DNA of 24,321 nucleotides from Spirogloea muscicola (lineage: Eukaryota; Streptophyta; Zygnematophyceae; Spirogloeales; Spirogloeaceae): the NCBI GenBank assembly GCA_009602725.1, contig WELB01000384.1, forward strand, positions 1 to 24,321, given 5' to 3'. Shown here in pieces: positions 1 through 7,019 of the stretch. Below the pieces are notes generated by a model. It ran no database searches. It was not told the origin of the DNA and was given only the letters and a program-made list of their open reading frames with translations. The stretch's first letter is position 1; the number at the start of each line of letters is the position of its first letter. A program made the translations under genes and the position numbers.

Positions 1-33
1 GGTTGTTCCAGCCCCTATTCTCAATGGGCGAGC
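1..33 (-). repeat. R1 dispersed repeat, copy 1 (cut by window edge)
   Basis: The minus strand reads GCTCGCCCATTGAGAATAGG followed by GGCTGGAACAACC, nearly identical to the copy at 18587-18640, which has GGAGCAACC at the same place. The rest of the element lies outside the window. Confidence 0.8.
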
Positions 34-120
34 ACTTTCTTCTTTCCAAAGAGCTGCTTCTCCTCCTCTTCAACATTTATGCTTGCCGCCACAGCGCCGT
101 GGCTGCTGCCTGCGTCTGGA

Positions 121-185
121 AAGCTTTCATCCAAAGAAGACGGTGGCTGTCAAAAGGCCAGCCCAAACAATTTTGAACAAGCTAG
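121..185 (-). repeat. R1b variant repeat
   Basis: The minus strand carries TTGGGCTGGCCTTTTGACAG followed by CCACCGTCTTC, a variant that keeps the GGGCTGGC arm and replaces the AAA loop with CTYTYACA before AGCC. Confidence 0.6.
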
Positions 186-404
186 GTTTGCCGAGGCGTC
201 GCCCCACCTCCACCGCCTCGCTATGCCGCATTACACTCGCAAGACAAAAAGCCCCTCCAAAATGCGACCGTGGAAGGACCGAAAAAGTAGGAGTCAAGGA
301 AAGCAGTGTCAAGTGTCCACAGTGTGCCTTCGTTCTGGTCGAAGAAGGGCCTCGGTGCCCGTGATGGGGAACGCAGGGGTTGTTGGCTTTGCAAGAAGAA
401 AGGA

Positions 405-460
405 CGCTTCCAGGAGCGGGCGGTGGCAGTGAGAGGCCAGCCCAGAGGATATGAACAAAG
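405..460 (-). repeat. R1b variant repeat
   Basis: The minus strand reads GGGCTGGCCTCTCACTGCC then ACCGCCC and a TCC...GGAAGCGTCC tail. This is closely similar to the copy at 19703-19770. Confidence 0.65.
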
Positions 461-764
461 TCGGGGCCAGAGGAAAAACTAATGCAAGGCCGCCGTCGTC
501 AGAGTCAGCTTGGCCGCGTCCGGAGCGAACGGCCTGGAGCAGGCCTCCGGCCAATAAGGCGGGATGATGGGGACGGGTGCCATCACTTCGAGCTTTTCGT
601 AGCTGGGTGACTGACCCTCAGGGCCGATTCACACTTCTGACGGACGGGCCACAAATTGGTTTCAAATTGGCCTCGGAGTGGCATGACTGTGCCCATCGGG
701 CGTCCCATCACCGCGCGACACGTCTCCCTAGGCCGCGTCCACCCGTGCGAGTGTGAAAGAAGGT

Positions 765-820
765 GCTCGCCCATTGAGAAGAGGGCCTGGCAAAGCCAAC
801 CCAAAAAGAATGGACAATGA
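765..820 (+). repeat. R1 dispersed repeat, copy 2
   Basis: Shares GCTCGCCCATTGAGAA, then GGCCTGGCAAAGCCAACCC and AAAAAGAATGGACAATG with the other R1 copies. The centre forms the family's GGCTGGC-AAA-GCCA(G/A)CC hairpin with one mismatch. Confidence 0.85.
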
Positions 821-1028
821 ATGTGTGAGTGTGAGTGTGAATCGGCCCTCAGTGATTGCTTGCTTTGCATTCCACATTCGTGAGCGCCCTTCGTGCTGGT
901 AACGCTACGTGCATTCCCGTTCAGCTGCAGGCAAATTTTGGTGACTTTCCCCGAGGTACGAGGCCGTCAGCCTCGTGACGCGCGGTGACGGCCGTGCCGA
1001 CCCCGTGTACCCACCCGGCTCGTCCGGG

Positions 1029-1125
1029 TGGCCCTCAGTTGGCCCTCTGGTGGGTTCAGGTGATGACCAGACGACCCTCAGTTTGTCCTCAGGTGACCCT
1101 CGGACTGCCGCTCGGTGGCCCTCAA
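1029..1125. repeat. Degenerate short tandem repeat based on GGCCCTCAGGTGA
   Basis: GGCCCTCAGTTGGCCCTCTG, GACCCTCAGTTTGTCCTCAG, GTGACCCTCGG and GGTGGCCCTCA repeat irregularly at intervals of about 12-20 bp. Confidence 0.45.
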
Positions 1126-1204
1126 AAGGCCCCCACGGGGCCTAAGGAGCAACCCCCAAAGGCCATAGATGGGAAGGTGCGCGCGGTGCGCATGAAGTAA
1201 AAGG

Positions 1205-1305
1205 AGGTGTGACAAGAAAGCCAGCCTTACACAAAGAGGACAAGGTCCATCAACGTCGGGGCATTGGCTGTGAAAGGCCAGCCTCACACAACGAAAGGAC
1301 GAGGT
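1205..1305 (-). repeat. Two adjacent R1b-like repeats
   Basis: On the minus strand, GAGGCTGGCCTTTCACAGCC (near 1265-1285) and AGGCTGGCTTTCTTGTCAC (near 1213-1232) are each preceded by a GGACCTCGTCC- or GGACCTTGTCC-like segment. This gives a head-to-tail pair about 55 bp apart. Confidence 0.55.
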
Positions 1306-1309
1306 CCAA

Positions 1310-2099
1310 AGAGGGGGCCGGAGCGTGCTCGGGGCAGTGGAGCCCAGAGTGAGGCAGTTCTGCTGCTGCCTGCTGTTGCAGCCCATTGCACTACTCACTG
1401 CCGCAACCTCGCTGCGAGGGGTTCTTGGCTGCGCTGCTCGCTGGTTGGTGCCAAGGAGGTGGTGGAGCCGCCTTGAGGTGCGCCACAGAGCGAGGTCTCC
1501 CTTTGGGCTGTCTGTGCAGTTGCTTCAGCGTGTAGTCTGGCCTCTCCGACAGGGACATCTATCTGGCAAGCGTTGGCTCGCTCGTCTATGCACCTACGAG
1601 TGACGAGCCTCCATAGAGAGCGACATCAGACATTCATAGCATGTGATCGTCCCCCTCATCGCGGCAGCTCGATCTAGAATCTGCAAAAGACACTGCTGAT
1701 TGCCAATGAGGCTCCCTTCACCTGATACTGGACGTGTTATTTTATCTTACGTGCTGCTTTGTATGCTCATGCACAATGTCCATTGCATTCTAAGTCCCTG
1801 ACTTTTGTGATAGATGCATCTGAGAGATGTCCATGACAGCTAGTGTCCTGCATTGGCCAAGCTGTAGGGTTTGATGGCTTCATGTGTCGCTAAAGTGAAT
1901 CAAGTAATCGAGTATTTAGGGCTTCCAACCCAAAATTCAAACGATGGGCCATCAGTGGAGCTTTACGTAAGAGTTCGTGATTAGTTGAGATTTCGCTCGG
2001 GGGTTGCGAGACTGGTTACGCTGCAGAAGGGTGCATGCCATTGAGACCTTGGCACCGGAAGGTCTGTACTTGCCCCTTCTCAACTGCAGCTGGCCGTCT
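1310..2099. other. Intergenic stretch without recognisable features
   Basis: Short open frames occur on the plus strand at 1325-1603 and nearby, but they have no start context, splice partner or recognisable motif. From about 1620 onward the sequence is more A/T-rich and frequently stopped in all frames. I see no RNA gene or repeat here. Confidence 0.5.
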
Positions 2100-2620
2100 T
2101 CAAGGTGCGTCTTGTGACAAGCTATGCCTTTCTGTGTCGGCTACCACACTGATGCGTGCTTGCTCTGATTCGAGTTGGTCGTCTGTGAAGCACACACGAG
2201 GTTCTGAGGCACAGGTGAGTTCGAAGGTCCAATTTGCAACAATCTGAACCAGTACTGGTTTTCCGTTTTTTAGCACACAGCAACAATCCAAAGCTGTGGT
2301 TGACCCAAAGCCAACCACAAGTTTGCCTTGCTGTCTACACTTGTTCCTGATTGCCACAAGCAATGGGGTATCTCACGCAAGCAGATCAGGACAAATGAGA
2401 ACACATGCGGCGTTCTCTGGTAAGTCATCTGAGACATAGCGGATGTCATCTTGGTAAGAACCTGCAAATGGGTCTGCGCAAGGCATGCTCTCAAGACGAA
2501 CACGAGAAAGACAGTCGAGGCTACCTGCTGGAGATAGGTACACACGACAGGATGGTGAATCAAGACATCTAGGCACTGATGATCTGGCGCGCCAATGCTC
2601 GCCGCATGATCTTCATCAAC
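2100..2620 (-). pseudogene. Coding-like minus-strand stretch interrupted by one TGA
   Basis: One minus-strand frame runs from about 2610 to 2100 with a single internal TGA at 2373-2375. The sequence on both sides looks protein-like (for example CLDSPSCRVYLSPAGSL before it and KLVVGFGSTTALDCCCVLK after it) and ends SLSQDAP plus stop at 2100. The TGA lies in a 30-nt segment, 2347-2376, that begins GTGAGA and ends ATCAG and is a multiple of three, so it could be an ultra-short intron or simply a disabling stop. I do not recognise the protein. It lies downstream of 2810-3124 on the same strand and may be the 3' part of that gene. Confidence 0.32.
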
Positions 2621-2809
2621 GCTTGTGCCTGTGAGATAAACCACCACAGCGCCCTGGTAAATGACTGAGACTCGTCATTGGTCACGAAGTTCGATGGACC
2701 ATTGTGATTGCCGTTAACAACGCTGGGGCTGCTGCTCTTCATGGTGTTCTTTATGTGCCAATCAAGTAATCAACAAAGTAAGCAGTGGGTGCAACTTTAC
2801 TAGCGCTAC

Positions 2810-3124
2810 CTAAGAAGCAGAGACAGACTTGGTCAGGTCTACAATCGCACGTGGAGTGACAGGCAATGAAAGCACCTCGGCAAGTGCTGGAGTATCTACC
2901 ACATCACAGCCGAAGTACGGTGTGCCCACTACCTTGTCGAGCGTGTCGGTTTCAAAGACCTCAACGTACTGCCATGCTCGCCCAAAATAGGGTCTGGTGT
3001 GTGGCGACTTGATGCTTGGCACAACGAGGACCGCAGCGTGTATGTTCTCCCTTGCCAGTTGACGGGAAAAGTATGCCAAGCTTGCCGTGCCCATTTGGAT
3101 GGTGTCTGCAAAGATGACAAGCAT
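2810..3124 (-). CDS. Unrecognised protein, 3' coding segment (putative)
   Basis: A strong acceptor (pyrimidine-rich, ...TTTTTCCTGCCAG) at 3125 is followed by 104 open codons to TAG at 2810, starting MLVIFADTIQMGTASLAYFS. Composition is protein-like, with segments such as HAAVLVVPS and TRPYFGRAWQYVEVFE. The spacing of the QMG...A...V.VP segment and the YFxRAW...E segment faintly recalls HET- or TIR-like folds, but this is a weak resemblance from memory and not a family assignment. It is probably an exon of the same minus-strand gene as 3305-3647, and may be followed by the open region at 2100-2620. The frame joining these pieces is not settled, so a decayed gene is possible. Confidence 0.42.
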   Translation of the reverse strand: MLVIFADTIQMGTASLAYFSRQLARENIHAAVLVVPSIKSPHTRPYFGRAWQYVEVFETDTLDKVVGTPYFGCDVVDTPALAEVLSLPVTPRAIVDLTKSVSAS

Positions 3125-3304
3125 CTGGCAGGAAAAACCGGGTGTTGTCTGGAGTGAGGCACAAGTAACAGCAAACAGATGTTTGCACACAGGAAGCACA
3201 CAAGGACCATGCCTCTACTTGCCAGCGTAGCATGCATATCCCAATTCATATCATCATCTCAAGTACAAGGGCATATAAGCTAAGCCTGCCTCACGTGACC
3301 TACC

Positions 3305-3647
3305 TATCATCGAGGATTCACTACTGATTTCTTTGCTCAAAGTGGCCCCTCTGACGAAAATTTCATACATCAAGAAGCAGCTGGACACGGGCGCAAAGGT
3401 GATTGGAATCAACCTGCCGCCCCGATTTATCCGGTGCCCTAGCTCTGAAATATGCCTTCCCTGGTGGCAGCTTCCCGTAGTCTCCATTGCCGCTGCCAAT
3501 CCAACTATGCACAACCTCCACAAGGTTGAAGTCTGATTTGCAGATGTAATACTCGCCATCTCCCAGCATCTGGAGAAGGCTCTTCTTAACCCGTTTCAAG
3601 GCGGGCGACTCTTTCTCGCTCGTCCTTGGGATTGCGCTCTGGTCCAT
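3305..3647 (-). CDS. Unrecognised protein, 5' coding segments (putative)
   Basis: Reading the minus strand from ATG at 3647, an open frame gives about 78 codon-like residues (MDQSAIPRTSEKESPALK..., ...EYYICKSDFNLVEVVHSW..., ...PPGKAYFRARAPDKSGRQ) down to a possible donor CAG|GTTGAT at 3413/3414. Immediately beyond, a second frame stays open over 3413-3305 (LIPITFAPVSSCFLMYEIF...) and ends at a good donor ATAG|GTAGGT. The two frames abut without room for an intron, so either one is not coding or there is a frameshift at about 3413. I do not recognise the family. It is followed in the same orientation by the segment at 2810-3124. Confidence 0.4.
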
Positions 3648-3659
3648 GCCGTCGCTGCT

Positions 3660-4880
3660 TCAGGCGGTCAGGTCGTGCTGGCACGCAGAGTCGCCGCAGA
3701 TAGGTGTTGGCGGACGCCTTGAGGCTGCAGCCGCGCTGAGCCAAGCACAGCTGGTGCCCGCAAGTGATGAGCCATGCTTGATTTCAGACAGCAATCGGTA
3801 GGCATGACCACATACCGCATGGGAGCAGCACCAGCACGCTAAGGGAAGTGCCATGGCGTAGTATGCAGGTGTCAAGCTCGCAGTGTGAGGTCCAGGAGCT
3901 TAAGGACTCGCAGAAAGTGCCGAGTATCTATCTACGGGGCGATAGGCTGTCTGGCCGAAAGCAGCCATGCCCATGCAAGGCCTTTCTTGATCATCTGGGC
4001 TTGACGGGCGCAGCTTAGCCTGCCCCAACGAGCAGTGAGTCGGGCCACCAAGCACTGCGTGGGCGGCCGTCGTCGGAGCAAGTAAAACGAAAGTAGAGGC
4101 GAGCTGCACCATGCTCCGCAGCGTGGCGCCGCTCCGGTCGTGGGGGGTGTACAAGGAGACGAGGAATGGTGGGAAGCTGCAATGGGTTTGGCCCGCGTTG
4201 CAACGGTGCACAGGGAGCGGGCAAGCTCGCGTCGGCCGCATGCAGGACCAGCCGGCTTGCTTGGACGCCTCTCGGCCCACCGGGGATGCCGGCTTCTGCA
4301 ATACTGCCTCCCAGTGGCTGCGCGTTTGAGGAATGCCCCTCTCTGCCGTCACCACTTTTGTCGAGAGCGAGCAGATCGTGCCTTCTCGGCGAGCCGCCTT
4401 CCGGAACTCGCCCGGCGGCTACATTGCCACCTGCTCCGGTATCGCGTTAGACCTTCCAACCGTTGCGAAATTCCCGGCTTGAGAAGGTTCGAGTATGCTC
4501 GATACGAGACATCCTCGCTCCGCAAGCTGGAGAAGAAAACATGATTACATATCTCGTTATTGATAATTGGCACGCCCTTCTGACTGCCGTGCTCGACGTT
4601 GCTGCCGCGAGCGGGCATAGCTGCATGCCGCTCGACATGCCCCTCCTTGCCATGACCTGCTCGCAGTTCACGTCATCCGTCCTCGCGAATGGAAGCACGG
4701 ATCTCGCGCGGTTTGCAAGCCGCCTTCCTCGACTTGCCTCCAAAACCACCAGTAAGTGGCCATCCGTCCTTCAAAGCCGGGTATTCCATCATGTTATCTG
4801 CAATGGCGTTATCGGGGAAAAGATTTCGGGATCAGCTGCCCGCTCATAATATGCAAACAGGGTCAGCCCGGTGGACCAGC
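3660..4880. other. G/C-rich intergenic region with a possible plus-strand exon
   Basis: Several frames are open on both strands because of high G/C content. The most protein-like is plus strand about 4550-4752, containing LTAVLDVAAASGHSCMPLDM and later LARFASRLPRLASKTTS, ending at a good donor CCAG|GTAAGT-like site (CCAGTAAGTGG). A diverged echo (ADRAFSASRLPELAR) occurs about 320 bp earlier at 4370-4415, hinting at a tandem duplication. No matching acceptor or further exon could be found, and the family is unknown. It may also be only the 5' flank of the minus-strand gene ending near 3647. Confidence 0.3.
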
Positions 4881-4882
4881 CG

Positions 4883-4886
4883 AAAA
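4883..4886 (-). terminator. Pol III terminator of tRNA-Gly
   Basis: A run of four T on the minus strand begins 11 nt beyond the discriminator base of the tRNA, the usual RNA polymerase III stop signal and distance. Confidence 0.6.
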
Positions 4887-4897
4887 CACAGTTTCCT

Positions 4898-4968
4898 GCG
4901 CGCGCCGGGAATCGAACCCGGATCTATTGCTTGGAAGGCAATTATCCTGACCGTTGGACTACGCGCGC
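4898..4968 (-). tRNA. tRNA-Gly (anticodon UCC)
   Basis: The minus strand folds into a full cloverleaf with no intron. The 7-bp acceptor stem is GCGCGCG/CGCGCGC, the D-stem GTCC/GGAT has one G-T pair, the anticodon stem is ATTGC/GCAAT with loop CTTCCAA (anticodon TCC), the variable loop is AGAT, and the T-stem is CCGGG/CCCGG with loop TTCGATT. The internal A box (TAGTCCAACGG) and B box (GGTTCGATTCC) are intact. Position 4897 supplies the A discriminator base, and no CCA is encoded, as in eukaryotes. It decodes GGA and probably GGG glycine codons. Confidence 0.97.
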
Positions 4969-5134
4969 CCGCCAATGCCCAACTTTGCCGCCATCACTTG
5001 CTATGGAGCCTGCATGCACCCAAGAACCGAAAGAACTTCACAAACTTGACGACAAAGATACGAAGCATATAAAAAATGACTGTGAAAAGGCAGGCGCGGG
5101 TGGGCGCAGGCGCGTGCAAGAGAATGCGTAGAGT

Positions 5135-5460
5135 GATTTGAGTGATGGAGGGCCTGAGTGGCCAAGTACCAAGGCAAGCACATTGACATAAGTACATCAC
5201 CTTCTGCTAAGCTGACCCGCTTAGTAACCACGGGTCAGCACCTAGAGGTCGTAATATCTGTGCCTGACTACCGGATGGCAAATTTGACAAGCCCTTGAAC
5301 CACCAGCTAAGGGTCGACCAGCTTTCTGGTGCAAGACATGAGCCTGGACTCGCTGCAAACGGGCTGACACACACGACAACACATAAACGAAATGAAATGC
5401 CGGCATGCCCAGTTCGGCTGGAAGCTGTTTTCACGTCGTGCATAACCCAGACCTGCGCTG
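5135..5460. repeat. R2 dispersed repeat, copy 1
   Basis: About 320 bp alignable by eye with 13287-13590. Landmarks in order are GTGATGGAGGGCCTG, GTGGCCAA, GCTAAGCTGACCC, ACCGGATGGCA, CCACCAGCTAA, AGCTTTCTGGTGCAA, ACGAGCCTG- or TGAGCCTG-like, then GCCGGCA and a TCGTGC segment. No terminal inverted repeats or coding frame stand out. Confidence 0.75.
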
Positions 5461-5955
5461 TTCTCAAAGGGGGAAAAAAGAAGACCCGACAACAAGACAC
5501 GAGAGGTTGAAGCTTGCGAAGCGGACTGCTCTCTCTTTTTCTCAAGCTTTCTCTTCGCAAGCTTGTCAGCGGCCGCTCGCCCCGGCTTGAGTCGGGCTGC
5601 TGGCCCCCTGCTTGGGCCGGTCGGCGAGATCCTAGTGCTGCCTGATAGGCCAGGTTCGGCCGGCGGCTAAGCTGGTTGGTCCGGAACTCAGAATCACCGG
5701 GAGGCCCAGGATGTTGATCCGACCACGGATGTTGGGCTCCGTGCTTCCATTCCACGATCGCCTCGCTACGGCTTCTGTACCGCCCACCTTCGCGGTACTC
5801 GTGGGCGGTTGGCGTTCCTTCAGATGGGCTTCCCTCGTTACGCTTTTAACGGTCTTCTGGCGGTCGGCGTTGTGCTTGGGCTTTGGCGCTTGTAGTCGCT
5901 TCGCTGTCGTGGTACGGTTCTGTTGAGCGGTTGCCTAGAGCTTGGTCTGACAGAA
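5461..5955. other. Intergenic stretch with no gene seen
   Basis: G/C-rich sequence with open frames on both strands, none with recognisable motifs or splice partners. It contains the overlapping hairpins at 5777-5809 and many short CGG/CCG direct repeats. Confidence 0.45.
5777..5809. other. Two overlapping, mutually exclusive hairpins
   Basis: ACCGCCCAC (5779-5787) pairs perfectly with GTGGGCGGT (5801-5809). The overlapping GTACCGC (5777-5783) pairs perfectly with GCGGTAC (5792-5798). Only one stem can form at a time. Confidence 0.5.
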
Positions 5956-5963
5956 GAAGAAGG

Positions 5964-6018
5964 GCTCGCCCATTTAGGATATGGGCTGGGAAAAGCCAGC
6001 CAAGAAAGAATGAACAGA
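5964..6018 (+). repeat. R1 dispersed repeat, copy 3
   Basis: Diverged full copy: GCTCGCCCATTTAGGATATG, then GGCTGGGAAAAGCCAGCC and AAGAAAGAATGAACAG. Preceded by an A/G-rich stretch (GAAGAAGAAG), as in the copies at 19142 and 18587. Confidence 0.8.
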
Positions 6019-6291
6019 GGTCTCCCACGGCTTCGAAAAGCGTGACTCGGCCGCTGAGATTCACCTGTCAAGCCAGGTCAGCTCTATGTAAAGCTATCAA
6101 CGGGATCTCACACGACAGCGGCGGCTTGCTGAATAGTGGTTGTTGGATGCCCATTTGCTGGACACTAATTCTCATACGCTAGTATCCTGCTTTTGGCGCC
6201 ATCTGGCCCTGTCTTGTGGGCTACACCTGCATCCTGTTTTTTGCGCCTGCCGGCTCCTTCAAACTTCTTCTCAAACGTTTGTACACCCTAT

Positions 6292-6330
6292 TTTGGGCTG
6301 GCCTCACAGCCATCGCCTTTCATTGGGACA
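6292..6330 (+). repeat. R1b variant repeat
   Basis: TTTTGGGCTGGCCTCACAGC followed by CATCGCCTTTCATTGGGAC is nearly the same as the core at 19703-19770. Confidence 0.65.
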
Positions 6331-6391
6331 CCTGATACCGCAGTAGACGGAGGAGATGAACCGGATAGCTCATCCCCAGTGAGGCGCAACT

Positions 6392-6415
6392 GATGTGAGA
6401 GGCCAGCCCTAACGA
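6392..6415 (-). repeat. R1b partial repeat
   Basis: The minus strand reads AGGGCTGGCCTCTCACATC, a short partial copy about 65 bp from, and opposite in orientation to, the copy at 6292-6330. Confidence 0.45.
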
Positions 6416-6439
6416 GAAAAGAGCGGTCCAGCTCACGGC

Positions 6440-6535
6440 GTTGTAGGGGTCGGCGCCGCCCGTCGGCAGCCGGCCCGCGCCGGCCGCCGGCAGCCGGCCC
6501 GGCGGCCCGGCTGCCCGTGCGGCAGGCTGACCTGG
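6440..6535. repeat. Extremely G/C-rich block with repeated GCAGCCGGCCCG
   Basis: The 14-mer CGGCAGCCGGCCCG occurs twice about 27 bp apart, within nearly pure G/C sequence that can fold on itself (GCCGGC and GGCCGGCC-like palindromes). Its flanks, GGTCCAGCTCA and TGACCTGGACT, are imperfect inverted repeats. Confidence 0.5.
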
Positions 6536-6861
6536 ACTCTCTTATCTGACTTTGGCAATGAGCACTTTGAAACTGCTTCGGCTACGGCGTCACCTTAGGC
6601 ACCTTGGTTTAGGTCTCTATGTTATGTAGCCCAGTTTACTTTGCCCTATATTCTGCCTGAACAATGTATCGGCTTGAATTGGCCTCCATTTCAATGCATG
6701 CGGCCCGCGCGCCTTCTCTTCTTCCGTAGTGCTCATTCCACAGGACAAGCTTTGGGGACGTGCTTTTCCAGCCACCTCGCCCCCTTTGAGAGGGCAAAGT
6801 GACAGCGTTAGGCCCACCATGCAGACCTTGTACATTCCTTTCTGGACCTTGTCGATTGACT

Positions 6862-6894
6862 CAGGGCTGGCTGCTCACAGCCTGCGCCCCCTTC
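6862..6894 (+). repeat. R1b repeat in the 5' flank of gene A
   Basis: AGGGCTGGCTGCTCACAGCC then TGCGCCCCCTTC matches the R1b core. It lies about 125 bp before the gene A start codon, so it may be in the promoter or 5' leader. Confidence 0.5.
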
Positions 6895-6979
6895 ACCACC
6901 AGCCGCCACCAGTCAATCTGGCCGCGCTTTCTCCCTTCACATCCAGAAGAAGACAGGTCCCGGCCTTCCGAACCTCATT

Positions 6980-7019
6980 CCTTTCTCCCCCCCCCCGCCT
7001 CCCTCGCCTCGCCGCTACC
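6980..7019 (+). promoter_or_regulatory. Pyrimidine-rich leader just before gene A start
   Basis: A C/T-dominated stretch, including a run of ten C, lies immediately 5' of the gene A ATG. Such pyrimidine patches are common around plant transcription starts and 5' leaders. I see no convincing TATA box at a fixed distance, so the transcription start is not assigned. Confidence 0.35.

Noticed and set aside
5207-5755. 182-codon minus-strand frame
   Set aside because: It overlaps repeat R2 and G/C-rich sequence, the other R2 copy does not keep the same frame, and no motif is recognisable.
6729-7019. Earlier in-frame start for gene A at 6729
   Set aside because: The frame is open but the added residues are not signal-peptide-like and cross an R1b repeat, whereas 7020 has ACCATGG and an ideal signal peptide.
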